This document shows, piece after piece, positions 43,805-53,314 of a DNA stretch of 64,000 nucleotides (position 1 is its first letter; each line of letters opens with the position of its first letter). The stretch is from positions 1 through 64,000 of the forward strand of contig JAFQBM010000024.1 in the NCBI GenBank assembly GCA_017399685.1, in the 5' to 3' direction. The notes beneath the pieces are model-generated. The model was given only the letters and a program-made list of their open reading frames with translations, did no database searches and was not told the origin of the DNA. This DNA is from Lachnospiraceae bacterium (lineage in GTDB: Bacteria > Bacillota > Clostridia > Lachnospirales > Lachnospiraceae). A program made the position numbers and the translations under genes.

Positions 43805-45196
43805 ATGAAGAGTATGTCAGAAAATGAAGGAAAAAAGAAATATCAAATTGACATGTGTAGTGGTTCTATTTTAAAGAAGATGCTGTTATTTGCAGTTCCT
43901 TTAATGTGTTCCAGCATTTTGCAGTTATTATTTAATGCTGCAGATATTATTGTTGTAGGAAGGTATGCAGGAGATAATTCTTTAGCAGCTGTGGGTTCTA
44001 ATACGTCAATCATTAATCTGCTTACGAATCTTTTTATCGGTTTATCCATTGGTGCTAATGTTTTAGTAGCCCGGTTTTTTGGTGCAAAGCAGGAAAAAGA
44101 ACTAAAAGATACGGTACATACCGCTATGACCATCAGTATCATAAGTGGGATTATTTTAACCATAGTGGGAGTGGTAGGAGCAAGGCAGATTTTAATCTGG
44201 ATGCAGTCTCCGGAGGAAGTGCTTGACCTTGCCACTACCTATCTACGAATTTATTTTATGGGAATGACTGCCACCATGGTATATAATTTTGGCAGTGCTA
44301 TTTTACGGGCAGTAGGAGATACTAAGCGTCCCCTTTATTTCTTGCTGCTTGCCGGTGTGATTAATGTGGTACTAAATTTATTTTTTGTGATTGTATTAAA
44401 AATGGACGTGGCAGGAGTTGCGTTGGCAACCGTGATTTCACAATGTATTTCTGCATTTTTGGTATTAATTTGTTTAATGAAGGAACAAAGTGGAATTCGT
44501 TTGAATTTGAAAAATTTAAGAATTAACACTAAAATTCTATTGAAAATTCTACAAATTGGATTGCCGGCAGGATTCCAGGGAGTCATTTTTGCTATTGCCA
44601 ATGTCACCATTCAATCCTCCATTAACTCTTTTGGAGCGATTGAGGTGGCAGGTAATTCTGCGGCAAGTAATGTAGAAGGTTTTGTGTATATGTCCATGAA
44701 TGCCTTTTATCAGTCTGCCATTTCCTTCACCAGCCAGAATGTTGGCGCAGGAAAATATGAAAGAATCAATAAAATACTGGTAACTGCCCAGCTTTGCGTA
44801 CTGGTGGTAGGCTTGGGTATGGGAAATGCGGCAGTGTTCTTTTCAGAAGAATTACTGGGATTTTATTCTAAAAATCCAGAAGTAATTGCAGCAGGAACGG
44901 AGCGTTTAAAATATATCTGTAGTGTATATGCCTTATGTGGAATGATGGATGTTATGGTGGGAATGCTTAGAGGTTTAGGATATTCTGTTATGCCAATGGT
45001 AGTGTCATTGATTGGAGCCTGTGCATTACGTCTTATCTGGCTTGCGACATTATTCCAAATGGAACAGTTCCATACGGTTCAGATGATATATCTTACTTAT
45101 CCGGTATCTTGGATTATTACCCTGCTGGCACATATTATCTGTTTCATCATTGTAAGGAAAAAGCTGGGGCATAAATGGAAAGCAGTAGTGCAATAA
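43805..45196 (+). CDS. MATE-family efflux transporter
   Basis: A 463-residue protein with twelve membrane helices in two MatE repeats. The N-terminal signature is MCSGSILKKMLLFAVPLMCS followed by NAADIIVVGRYAGDNSLAAVG, and the second half starts GLPAGFQGVIFAIANV. It should export organic cations or drugs by Na+ or H+ antiport. A second in-frame ATG three codons on is an alternative start. It lies 50 bases before azlC. Confidence 0.93.
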   Translation: MKSMSENEGKKKYQIDMCSGSILKKMLLFAVPLMCSSILQLLFNAADIIVVGRYAGDNSLAAVGSNTSIINLLTNLFIGLSIGANVLVARFFGAKQEKELKDTVHTAMTISIISGIILTIVGVVGARQILIWMQSPEEVLDLATTYLRIYFMGMTATMVYNFGSAILRAVGDTKRPLYFLLLAGVINVVLNLFFVIVLKMDVAGVALATVISQCISAFLVLICLMKEQSGIRLNLKNLRINTKILLKILQIGLPAGFQGVIFAIANVTIQSSINSFGAIEVAGNSAASNVEGFVYMSMNAFYQSAISFTSQNVGAGKYERINKILVTAQLCVLVVGLGMGNAAVFFSEELLGFYSKNPEVIAAGTERLKYICSVYALCGMMDVMVGMLRGLGYSVMPMVVSLIGACALRLIWLATLFQMEQFHTVQMIYLTYPVSWIITLLAHIICFIIVRKKLGHKWKAVVQ

Positions 45197-45246
45197 GCAT
45201 CCTATAAAAGGCTGAAAGAATGAAAGGTAGAAAGTAAGGGTTTAAA

Positions 45247-45954
45247 ATGAAAAAGGAAGAATTTTTACAGGGAATTCGTGACGGAATTCCCATTTGTTTG
45301 GGCTATTTTTCTGTTTCCATGGCATTTGGACTGACGTCTGTATTGTCCGGATTGCCAATTTGGGCTACGGTTCTTATTTCTTTAACGAATCTTACCAGTG
45401 CAGGTCAGTTTGCAGGGGTAAATCTTTTACTTGTACATGGAAATATGATAGAACTGGCATTGACTACACTAATTATTAATATCCGGTATTTTCTAATGTC
45501 ATTGTCTGTATCCCAAAAGGTAGAAAGTAAAATGACGTTAAAGGAACGGTTTGCAGTTTCCTTTGGAATTACGGATGAAATTTTCGCTGTGTCTATGCAA
45601 AGAAAAGAGAATTTAACTTCTTCCTATATGGCTGGTTTGATTTTAATGCCTGTCATTGGCTGGACCGGGGGAACTCTGACCGGAGCAGTGGCAACTTCCA
45701 TTATGCCGGAGGTGTTGTCCAGTGCCATGGGTATTGCACTTTATGGGATGTTTATTGCCATCATTATTCCTCCTGCAAGAGAACATAAAAATGTGTTGTT
45801 TGCAGTGATGTTAGCAATACTTTTTAGTCTGGCATTTGCTTATGTTCCTGGATTAAAAAAGTGTTCCGGAGGCTGGTCTATTATCATCATTACATTGATA
45901 GTAAGTGCTGTTGCAGCTGCATTATTTCCGGTGGAAGAGGAGGAAGAGAAGTGA
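45247..45954 (+). CDS. azlC: AzlC branched-chain amino acid exporter subunit
   Basis: A 235-residue protein with about seven membrane helices and the AzlC signature RDGIPICLGYFSVSMAFG followed by NLTSAGQFAG and NIRYFLMSLSVS. With AzlD it exports branched-chain amino acids (family activity shown for BrnFE/AzlCD). It is coupled by a four-base GTGA overlap to azlD. Confidence 0.93.
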   Translation: MKKEEFLQGIRDGIPICLGYFSVSMAFGLTSVLSGLPIWATVLISLTNLTSAGQFAGVNLLLVHGNMIELALTTLIINIRYFLMSLSVSQKVESKMTLKERFAVSFGITDEIFAVSMQRKENLTSSYMAGLILMPVIGWTGGTLTGAVATSIMPEVLSSAMGIALYGMFIAIIIPPAREHKNVLFAVMLAILFSLAFAYVPGLKKCSGGWSIIIITLIVSAVAAALFPVEEEEEK

Positions 45955-46262
45955 AAACGGAATATTTATTGATGGGAATTTTGGTAATGGCAGGAATGAC
46001 ATATCTGATTCGGGTAACTCCCATGGTGTTGTTTCGAAAGAAAATCAACCATAAATGGGTAAAATCCTTTTTGTATTATGTTCCGTATGTTGTGTTGTCA
46101 GCTATGACCTTTCCAGCCATTTTTTCCAGTACAGGTTCTAAACTTAGTGCATCTTTTGGATGTGTGGCGGCAATGATATTGGCATATTTTAAACGAAGTC
46201 TGCTAACGGTGGCATTAGGTGCAGCCATTACTGCCTTTTTGGTTCAACTGGCAGGGTTCTAG
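45951..46262 (+). CDS. azlD: AzlD branched-chain amino acid exporter subunit
   Basis: A 103-residue protein with four membrane helices and the AzlD motif TYLIRVTPMVLFRKK. GTG at 45951 overlaps the azlC stop; GAGGAGGAAGAG upstream supports it. It forms the two-subunit exporter with AzlC. Confidence 0.92.
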   Translation: MKTEYLLMGILVMAGMTYLIRVTPMVLFRKKINHKWVKSFLYYVPYVVLSAMTFPAIFSSTGSKLSASFGCVAAMILAYFKRSLLTVALGAAITAFLVQLAGF

Positions 46263-46278
46263 GAAAGGAGAAAATGGT

Positions 46279-46752
46279 ATGTTGTTAACTACTTTATGTT
46301 ATATCGAGCAGGATGGGAAATATCTCATGCTATATCGAAATAAGAAGGAAAATGATATCAACGAAGGAAAATGGATTGGTGTAGGAGGACGATTTGAAGA
46401 AGGAGAAACACCAGAAGAATGTATGATTCGGGAAGTAAAAGAAGAAACAGGACTTACGGTGGAAGGGTTTTCTTACAGAGGTTTAGTAACTTTCATTCAA
46501 GAAGGTGGAATCATGGAATATATGCACTTATATACCGTAGATAGATTTTCAGGGGAAATCATCGAATGTGATGAAGGAACCTTAAAATGGATTAAGAAAG
46601 AAGAAGTATTTCAATTAAATCTATGGGAAGGGGATAAAATCTTTCTAAAGCTTTTGGCTGAGGAAAAAGAATATTTCTCTTTAAAATTAAGATATAAGGG
46701 AGATTGCCTCATAGAGGCAAGAGAGATGATTATGGGAATCGATTACGTTTAA
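46279..46752 (+). CDS. Nudix hydrolase, MutT/8-oxo-dGTP diphosphatase type
   Basis: A 157-residue Nudix protein. The box GGRFEEGETPEECMIREVKE (to EETGL, about residues 36-58) is fully canonical. The start LTTLCYIEQDGKYLML and WIGVGGRFE resemble MTH1-like 8-oxo-dGTP diphosphatases, which clean the nucleotide pool. AAAGGAG sits before ATG 46279. It follows azlD by 16 bases and ends in a hairpin shared with the convergent MocR gene. Confidence 0.9.
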   Translation: MLLTTLCYIEQDGKYLMLYRNKKENDINEGKWIGVGGRFEEGETPEECMIREVKEETGLTVEGFSYRGLVTFIQEGGIMEYMHLYTVDRFSGEIIECDEGTLKWIKKEEVFQLNLWEGDKIFLKLLAEEKEYFSLKLRYKGDCLIEAREMIMGIDYV

Positions 46753-46764
46753 ATCGATTCCCAT
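46732..46764. terminator. Shared bidirectional terminator hairpin at convergent genes
   Basis: Perfect 13-bp arms ATGGGAATCGATT and AATCGATTCCCAT with a seven-base loop. The two opposing stop codons (46750-46752 plus, 46749-46751 minus) overlap at the loop. There are no long T runs. Confidence 0.6.
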
Positions 46765-48155
46765 AAACTTTGAAATAATCTGTGAATTGCTTCCTGCATT
46801 TTTTTGGTTTCAATACCGGAATAATTTACGATTAAAGTATGTTCTTTTGCTTTGGATTTATCATGAAAATACTGGCTAAGACAGGAAATATGAATTCCCT
46901 TTGCCAGAGCATTTTCGATTAATTCTTGGTCTGATAAGTTTGTCTGCACTTCTAAAAGAAAATGAAGACCAGCATTTTCTTCACGAATCAAAGTCTTTTC
47001 ATAATTTTTTTCCTTTTTAATGCAAGAAAGAATGGTGTCCCGTTGAGAACGGTAAAAATTACGCATACGGTTAATATGTTTTTCAAGATATCCCCCTTCT
47101 ATAAATTTTGCCAGGGTATATTGCTCGAAATTGGAAACCGTACAGGAATAAAAACTTAGTTCTTTTTTATAGGTCTGAATCAATGTTTTGGGAAGAACCA
47201 TGTAACTGATTCTTATGGTAGAGCTAAGGCTTTTGGAAAAGGTATTAATATAAATGACCTTATCCAGAACATCAATGCTAAAGAGAGAAGGAATCGGTTT
47301 TCCAAGAAGCCGGAATTCACTGTCATAATCATCTTCAATAATAAAGCGTTCTGCTGATTTAGAAGCCCAGGAAAGCAGTTCATATCTTCTGCTGATAGGG
47401 GTGACAAACCCAGTAGGAAAATGGTGAGACGGAGAAATATGTAATACATCCGCGTTACTTTTTTCTAGCTGATTTAAATCAATTCCGTTATCTTCCAAAG
47501 AAATATGGACACAGGATACATCATTGGCACGGTATATCTTTGAAATTTTTTGATATCCGGGTTCTTCTACTGCATAGATTTGGTTTCTTCCAAGTAACTG
47601 GATGATAAGCCCGTAAAGGTACTCCGTACCGGCACCTACAATAATCTGCTCTGGGTCTACATTTAACCCTTGAAACTGATAAAGGTAATGGGAAATGGCG
47701 GTTCTTAGTTCCAGCACCCCGGCAGAAGGCGATCTGACCATAAGTTTTTTTGCATCATCTGACATGGTTTCCCGCATTAATTTTGTCCAGGTGGAGAAAG
47801 GAAAGTTGTCCTGAACCGTGGAATTATTCACAAAATCAGCAAAATAGGATTCTGGTAGATTCTTTTCTTCATAGGAAGAAACTGCTTTGGATTCTTTTAA
47901 GGGTTTTCTGGAGGAAATATTTGAGACATAATATCCACTCTTTGGCACAGAATATAGGTAACCTTCGGCGATTAACTGGCTGTACGCATTTTCTACCGTA
48001 ATGGTACTGATGTTAAGATGTTTTGCTAATGCACGCTTGGAAGGAAGCTTTTCATCCGGTGCAAGCTGAAAGGATAGAATGTCTTTTTTTATCTGCTTGT
48101 ATAGGTATTCGTAAAGGCTGTCACTGCCTTTTTCTTCAAAAGAATAAGTTAGCAT
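46749..48155 (-). CDS. MocR/PdxR-type regulator (GntR-aminotransferase fusion)
   Basis: A 468-residue fusion. The N-terminal GntR winged helix (about residues 10-80) has LYEYLYKQIKKDILSFQLAP, then LPSKRALAKHLNISTITVEN. The aminotransferase-I-like domain (about 105-468) has DDYDSEFRLLGKP and the PLP lysine in NTFSKSLSSTIRISYMVLP (about residue 310). PdxR-type members sense PLP and activate PLP synthesis or salvage. The divergent neighbour is a pyridoxal/pyridoxamine kinase gene, so it likely controls it from the 109-base shared gap. Confidence 0.92.
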   Translation of the reverse strand: MLTYSFEEKGSDSLYEYLYKQIKKDILSFQLAPDEKLPSKRALAKHLNISTITVENAYSQLIAEGYLYSVPKSGYYVSNISSRKPLKESKAVSSYEEKNLPESYFADFVNNSTVQDNFPFSTWTKLMRETMSDDAKKLMVRSPSAGVLELRTAISHYLYQFQGLNVDPEQIIVGAGTEYLYGLIIQLLGRNQIYAVEEPGYQKISKIYRANDVSCVHISLEDNGIDLNQLEKSNADVLHISPSHHFPTGFVTPISRRYELLSWASKSAERFIIEDDYDSEFRLLGKPIPSLFSIDVLDKVIYINTFSKSLSSTIRISYMVLPKTLIQTYKKELSFYSCTVSNFEQYTLAKFIEGGYLEKHINRMRNFYRSQRDTILSCIKKEKNYEKTLIREENAGLHFLLEVQTNLSDQELIENALAKGIHISCLSQYFHDKSKAKEHTLIVNYSGIETKKMQEAIHRLFQSLWESI

Positions 48156-48190
48156 AATACTCCAATCTGGCTATATATAATGTTTGATTT

Positions 48191-48225
48191 TTGATTATTT
48201 TCATATATCCAAAGTATAGTATAAT
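48191..48225 (+). promoter_or_regulatory. Promoter region of the pyridoxal kinase gene
   Basis: TATAAT at 48220-48225 lacks a matching -35. TTTGATT occurs twice (near 48183-48196), a possible direct repeat for the MocR protein. Confidence 0.4.
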
Positions 48226-48264
48226 AAGAAAAAATGCGTTTGTAAAGTAAAGGAGAAAAGAAAA

Positions 48265-49098
48265 ATGAAAAGAATCGTTACAATTCAGGATATCTCATGT
48301 GTAGGAAAATGTTCCTTAACCGTTGCACTTCCGATTATTTCAGCTATGGGAGTAGAAACAGCCATTATTCCTACCGCAGTATTATCTACTCATACAATGT
48401 TCAAGAATTTTACTTTTAAAGATTTGACAGAAGAAATTCAGCCGATTACCCGTCATTGGAAAGAGGAAAATATTGATTTTGATGCAATTTATACCGGATA
48501 TCTTGGTTCTTTTGAACAAATTGATATTGTGGCAGCTATGTTTGATGAGTTTAAAACTGATTCCAATGTTATCGTAGTAGACCCTGTTATGGGGGATAAT
48601 GGTAAATTATATCCTGCATTTGACGAAGCTTTTGCTGCAAAGATGGCGACTTTATGTGGGAAGGCAGATATTATTGTTCCGAATATGACAGAAGCTTCCT
48701 TTATGACTGGCATGGAATATAAAGAAGATTATGATGAAGAGTATGTAAAGAAAATGCTGTTGCAATTATCCAAACTAGGTGCTAAAATTTCTGTATTGAC
48801 TGGTATTGGGTTCAAAGAAGGAACCACCGGCGTGATGGGATATGATAAAGAAGCGGACGAATTTTTCTACTATTCCAATGAAAAACTTCCTAAAAATTTC
48901 CATGGAACAGGAGATGTGTTTGCAAGTACTTTTGTAGGCGCCATGATGAACGGCATGGATTGGAAAGAAGGATTAAAGGTTGCAGCAGATTATACCGCGG
49001 AATGTATCAGAATTACCATGAATGATAAGGATGGTTGCTGGTATGGTGTAAACTTCGAACAAGGAATCCCATATTTATTAAAGAAATTAGGAAAATAA
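48265..49098 (+). CDS. Pyridoxal/pyridoxamine kinase (PdxY/PdxK-like)
   Basis: A 277-residue ribokinase-fold enzyme: start MKRIVTIQDISCVGKCSLTV, VDPVMGDNGKLYP (about residue 112), PNMTEASFMTG, and the catalytic HGTGDVFAS (Asp about 216). It phosphorylates pyridoxal, pyridoxine or pyridoxamine to make PLP in a salvage pathway. AAAGGAG precedes the start. Divergent from the MocR gene, consistent with PLP-dependent control. Confidence 0.9.
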   Translation: MKRIVTIQDISCVGKCSLTVALPIISAMGVETAIIPTAVLSTHTMFKNFTFKDLTEEIQPITRHWKEENIDFDAIYTGYLGSFEQIDIVAAMFDEFKTDSNVIVVDPVMGDNGKLYPAFDEAFAAKMATLCGKADIIVPNMTEASFMTGMEYKEDYDEEYVKKMLLQLSKLGAKISVLTGIGFKEGTTGVMGYDKEADEFFYYSNEKLPKNFHGTGDVFASTFVGAMMNGMDWKEGLKVAADYTAECIRITMNDKDGCWYGVNFEQGIPYLLKKLGK

Positions 49099-49178
49099 AG
49101 AAGAGATTTATGGTTTTTTGTTGAATAAAAGATGAAACATGCCATGAATCATTGAGATGTAAAGTGGAGATAAAAATC

Positions 49179-49661
49179 ATGGCAAAACAAAAAGAAATCA
49201 AAACCAATGCGATGCGTATATTGGAAAAGAAGAAGATTCCGTTTACTCATCATACCTATGAATGTGAAGAATTTATTGATGGAGCACAGACAGCGGATTT
49301 ACTCGGACTGCCACATGAAAAGGTGTATAAAACTTTGGTGACAGTAGGAAATGATAAAAACTATTATGTGTTTGTGATACCCATTGATGGTGAACTGGAT
49401 TTAAAGAAGGCAGCAAAATCAGTAGGACAAAAGTCCCTTTCCATGATTCCGGTAAAAGAAATCAATGCCGTAACAGGATATATCAGAGGTGGCTGTACTG
49501 CTATCGGCATGAAAAAACAGTATAAAACAGTGATTCATGAGGTTGCCATGAAATTGGAAACTATGATAGTCAGTGGTGGCAGAATTGGTTCCCAGATTGA
49601 ATTAAAGCCGGAAGATTTGAAAGTAGCTGCGAACGCAGAATTTTTTGATATTTTGCTGTAG
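49179..49661 (+). CDS. ybaK: Cys-tRNA(Pro)/Cys-tRNA(Cys) deacylase, YbaK family
   Basis: A 160-residue YbaK/EbsC protein. Family blocks include TNAMRILEKKKIPFTHHTYE, LPHEKVYKTLVTVG, the catalytic-lysine-type block LDLKKAAKSVGQKSLSM and GYIRGGCTAIGMKKQY, then SGGRIGSQIELKPEDL. It hydrolyses mischarged Cys-tRNA(Pro) for translation fidelity. ATG 49179 has GTGGAG upstream; a longer frame starts 27 bases earlier without one. Confidence 0.93.
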   Translation: MAKQKEIKTNAMRILEKKKIPFTHHTYECEEFIDGAQTADLLGLPHEKVYKTLVTVGNDKNYYVFVIPIDGELDLKKAAKSVGQKSLSMIPVKEINAVTGYIRGGCTAIGMKKQYKTVIHEVAMKLETMIVSGGRIGSQIELKPEDLKVAANAEFFDILL

Positions 49662-49685
49662 ACATCATGAACAAATAAAGACAGG

Positions 49686-49745
49686 AAAAGTAAAACTCTT
49701 ATTTTAAGCTGAGAATCATTGAGGGGAAAGGGTTTTACTTTTTTT
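49686..49745 (+). terminator. Terminator after the Cys-tRNA deacylase gene
   Basis: AAAAGTAAAAC and GTTTTACTTTT arms with a long loop; a T run follows. Confidence 0.75.
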
Positions 49746-49882
49746 GATGCAAAAATTACGGCGTTTTATGAGGTAAATTGGTGAAAAACATGCTTATTTT
49801 TAAGTTATAAATTTGATTTATAATTTGTAAAAATCGTGTGAAAATTTATGTAAAAACGATACTATGAAGAATATAAAATCTA

Positions 49883-49891
49883 TGTTATAAT
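49883..49891 (+). promoter_or_regulatory. Extended -10 promoter of the binding-protein gene
   Basis: TGTTATAAT (TG at 49883, TATAAT at 49886-49891) without a clear -35. Confidence 0.5.
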
Positions 49892-49932
49892 TACGATATA
49901 TGCTGAAAAATATCGTAAAAGGGAGGAAACAT

Positions 49933-51201
49933 ATGAAGAAGAACATAATGAAGAGATTTTTAGCCTTTACATTGCCTGTAGTTTTAATGGCAGGAATGTT
50001 TTCAGGTTGTCAATCAAAGCAGGAGAATAAAGAAGAAACCTTAAGTACAGAAGAAGAAACCGGTGGAGCAGTAGACCTTACGGTGTGGTGTGCTACAGAA
50101 GATGAAGAATTGATGAATCAAATGATAGGAAGCTTTAAAACAAAGTATTCCTCTGAAGCAGAATTTAACATTAACATTGAGTCCATTGGAGAAGCAGATT
50201 GTAAGAATGAATTGTTTAAAGATATGGAAAATGGAGCGGATGTTTTTACCTTTGCGGACGACCAGTTACGTATCCTGGTAGCTGCCGGGGCATTGTCACC
50301 AGTGGTGAATGCAGACACTGTAAAAGCCGCTAATATTGACGGAGCCAGTGAAACTGCCACCATTAACGATAAGCTATATGCTTATCCTATGACAGCAGAT
50401 AATGGATATTTTTTATATTATAATAAGGCATATTTTAGTGAAGCAGATGTTCAGTCACTAAATACCATGCTGGACGTAGCTGCAGCTTCCGGTAAGAAAG
50501 TGGTGATGGACTGGACTTCCGGATGGTATTTGTATTCTTTCTTTGGTGGAACAGGTTTGGAAATGGGATTAAATGATGACGGAGTATCAAATCATTGTAA
50601 CTGGAATGCCATGGATACTGAAATAAAGGGTACTGATGTTGCAACGTCAATGCTTTCTATTGCAAACCATCCGGGATTTCTAAACGCAGTGGATGCAAGT
50701 TTTGTTTCTGGTATTCAAGACGGAAGTGTAATTGCAGGTGTGTTTGGTGTATGGGATGCCAATGCAGTGGCAGGAGCATGGGGAGAAAACTATGGTGCTA
50801 CCAAACTTCCAACCTATAACTGTGCAGGAAAAGATGTACAGATGGTATCTTTTACAGGATATAAGATGGTAGGAGTGAATGCCTATTCTGCAAATGAAGA
50901 GTGGGCACATAAGCTGGCGGAATGGATTACCAATGAAGAAAATCAGACCTTACGTTTCACCATGAGAGGACAAGGTCCTTCTAATAAAAAAGCAGCGGCT
51001 TCACCGACGATTGCAGAATCACCTGCAATTCAGGCGATTTTAGCACAGTCAGAATATGCTGTACCACAACGTATTGGTGCGAATTACTGGGCTCCGGTAC
51101 AAAAATTTGGAGAGCAGATGGCGACAGGAATTACACCTTCTGATTTGCAGCAGTATATGGATTCTTTGGTAGAAGAAATCACAATATCCTACAGCAAGTA
51201 A
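49933..51201 (+). CDS. Extracellular sugar-type solute-binding lipoprotein
   Basis: A 422-residue lipoprotein. ATG 49933 follows GGGAGG. The signal peptide ends with lipobox MFSGC (Cys about residue 26), then an acidic linker. The mature part is a cluster-B (maltose/maltodextrin-like) binding fold: DLTVWCATEDEELMNQMIGS, ADVFTFADDQLRILVAAGAL, then KMVGVNAYSANEEWAHKLAE and WITNEENQTLRF. No ABC permease or ATPase genes follow; a chemoreceptor gene does. It may serve a transporter elsewhere or present ligand to the receptor. Confidence 0.9.
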   Translation: MKKNIMKRFLAFTLPVVLMAGMFSGCQSKQENKEETLSTEEETGGAVDLTVWCATEDEELMNQMIGSFKTKYSSEAEFNINIESIGEADCKNELFKDMENGADVFTFADDQLRILVAAGALSPVVNADTVKAANIDGASETATINDKLYAYPMTADNGYFLYYNKAYFSEADVQSLNTMLDVAAASGKKVVMDWTSGWYLYSFFGGTGLEMGLNDDGVSNHCNWNAMDTEIKGTDVATSMLSIANHPGFLNAVDASFVSGIQDGSVIAGVFGVWDANAVAGAWGENYGATKLPTYNCAGKDVQMVSFTGYKMVGVNAYSANEEWAHKLAEWITNEENQTLRFTMRGQGPSNKKAAASPTIAESPAIQAILAQSEYAVPQRIGANYWAPVQKFGEQMATGITPSDLQQYMDSLVEEITISYSK

Positions 51202-51237
51202 GAGAAGGAAAATAAGAGAAATAAGAGAAAGATAGTT

Positions 51238-51263
51238 GTTACTGTTTACGTGTGAATAGTAAC
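51238..51263. repeat. Dispersed palindromic repeat, copy 3
   Basis: GTTACTGTTTAC then GTGTGAATAGTAAC; perfect outer GTTACT/AGTAAC. Related to 24696 and 41174. Confidence 0.6.
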
Positions 51264-51312
51264 GAAAGATAAATTCATAGAAAGGAAAAGTGCGAAATGC
51301 ACGGGTATTGGA

Positions 51313-53049
51313 ATGAAGAAAAAAAGAAGTAGTATCAGTATAAAATTCATGATTATGCTTCCGGTTGTTATTTTGGGGATTGTATCCATTATTTCCAATG
51401 TAACAGCTATTAGTAATATTCGAAATATCAATAAAAATGCAGCGGATATTGCAGATAATTATATGGTGTCCATTCAGGAATTATCAGAAATAGAAGATGC
51501 CAGTCATACCATACATAAATATGCGTTAAGTCATATTATTGCTACAGATTTTGATACTATGATTCAGGTTGTGGATAGCATCAAGGCAGAAGAAGAACGA
51601 TTAGACGAAATGCTGTTAAATTATCAGAATAAGGTTGGAGAAGAAAATCAGGCTGTTTACGATGAACTGCTTTTAAATTATGAGAATTTTAAGCATTCCA
51701 TCGTGTTTTTGGTAGCGAATAGTGCAGATAGTAATACTGCAGAAGCATATGCGTGGGCAAATGGTGACGTATCAAAATATGGGGGAGGTATGCAAAATAA
51801 CATTGCTACCATGAAGGAATCCATTATTGCTCAGGCAGATGAAGCTAGAGAAAAACAAACCGCTATTTATAAACAGTCTTTGATGACCAATATGGTAACG
51901 ATTATCGTAAGTACCCTTGCTATGATCTTTGCATTGGCGATTGTATTACTTCGTGTGATAAGACCGATTACCAAAGCACAAAAAGATATTAAGGAAATTA
52001 TCAATGGCATTGACCGGCATGAAGGTGACTTAACTAAGAGAGTAACAGTAATGTCTAATGATGAAATTGCTGCCCTTGCTAATGGTATTAATACTTTTAT
52101 GGAAAAATTACAGCAGATTTTACGTATGATTACTACAAATTCTCAAAAGATGGATGTGGTGGTAAACGAGGTATTAGGCAGTGTTCGTACTTCTCACGAT
52201 AATGTGTCTGATTTGTCTGCTTTGACAGAAGAATTAGCTGCCACTATGCAGGAAGTATCGAATTCTACAGGAATCATTAACCAAAACGCAGAAACCATGA
52301 AGGGTGAAGTGGATATCATTGCTCAAAAATCTTCTGCCATGAATGAATATTCAATTACCATGAAACAGCAGGCAGAAGAATTAGAAAGTGATGCGAAGAA
52401 TAACATGGAAGAAACAGGAACCCGTGTGAATGAAATTATGGCAATCTTAAACCAGGCCATTGAAGATTCAAGAAGTGTAGATCAGGTAAATGATTTGACG
52501 AATGACATTTTGGAAATCGCAAGCCAGACGAATTTATTAGCATTAAATGCCTCTATTGAGGCAGCCAGAGCAGGAAATGCAGGCAAAGGATTTGCTGTAG
52601 TTGCAGATGAAATCCGTAAATTGGCAGATTCTTGTAAGGATACAGCAAATCGTATCCAGCAGATCAATGAAATTGTGTTAAAAGCAGTATATAATCTGGC
52701 TGAAAATTCTACAAACATGGTAGATTATATGAATACTTCCATTTTACCAAGTTTCCATAAATTTGTAGATACCGGTGCCCAGTATATGAATGACGCTACC
52801 TATGTGGAAAGTGTTATGACTGAATTTAAAGAAAAGACCGATGCCCTGCAAAATGAAATGAACGAAATTGCGGCATCTATTGGAAATATCACGGCTGCCA
52901 TTGAAGAAGGCGCAAAGGGTGTGGACAGCACCGCGGAAAGTACACAAATGTTGGCGACAGATATGGAGAAAATCAGCAAGAGAATGGACGAAAACCAGGA
53001 AATTGCAGCGGATTTGAACAAAGAAACAGCAATTTTTGCAAAATTGTAA
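51313..53049 (+). CDS. Methyl-accepting chemotaxis protein (four-helix-bundle sensor)
   Basis: A 578-residue receptor. Helix 1 (about residues 12-32) and helix 2 (about 195-218) flank an all-helical external domain of the 4HB-MCP type. HAMP follows ([16 protein letters not shown] and a [18 protein letters not shown] segment), then the signalling coiled coil with hairpin tip [20 protein letters not shown] and [16 protein letters not shown] (about residues 398-440). The upstream neighbour encodes a sugar-type binding lipoprotein; the two may cooperate. The ribosome binding site is weak. No terminator until 53172. Confidence 0.92.
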   Translation: MKKKRSSISIKFMIMLPVVILGIVSIISNVTAISNIRNINKNAADIADNYMVSIQELSEIEDASHTIHKYALSHIIATDFDTMIQVVDSIKAEEERLDEMLLNYQNKVGEENQAVYDELLLNYENFKHSIVFLVANSADSNTAEAYAWANGDVSKYGGGMQNNIATMKESIIAQADEAREKQTAIYKQSLMTNMVTIIVSTLAMIFALAIVLLRVIRPITKAQKDIKEIINGIDRHEGDLTKRVTVMSNDEIAALANGINTFMEKLQQILRMITTNSQKMDVVVNEVLGSVRTSHDNVSDLSALTEELAATMQEVSNSTGIINQNAETMKGEVDIIAQKSSAMNEYSITMKQQAEELESDAKNNMEETGTRVNEIMAILNQAIEDSRSVDQVNDLTNDILEIASQTNLLALNASIEAARAGNAGKGFAVVADEIRKLADSCKDTANRIQQINEIVLKAVYNLAENSTNMVDYMNTSILPSFHKFVDTGAQYMNDATYVESVMTEFKEKTDALQNEMNEIAASIGNITAAIEEGAKGVDSTAESTQMLATDMEKISKRMDENQEIAADLNKETAIFAKL

Positions 53050-53171
53050 ATTATAAAAAACAGAGATTTTTACAAAATTGTAAATAATATAGTGTTTTTT
53101 GAAAAGCTATAAGTGAGACAAAGAAATAATGTATTTTACAATTGATAGGGATGTTTAAATAAGAAAACAAT

Positions 53172-53212
53172 AAGGATTGAAGCTCGTATTTATGGGGATT
53201 CAATCCTTTTTG
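53172..53212 (+). terminator. Terminator after chemoreceptor 2
   Basis: AAGGATTGAA and TTCAATCCTT arms, then TTTG. Confidence 0.85.
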
Positions 53213-53255
53213 TTTGTACTTTGCAGTAATCCAATAGAGATTTATTTTTGAAATA

Positions 53256-53293
53256 AAGAAAAAAGAGGTACATGCCCGTTGACATGTGCCTCT
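53256..53293 (-). terminator. Terminator of carB (minus strand)
   Basis: On the minus strand AGAGGCACATG and CATGTACCTCT pair, followed by TTTTTTC. Confidence 0.82.
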
Positions 53294-53314
53294 TCCTTTT
53301 CTTAAAGAAATAAA

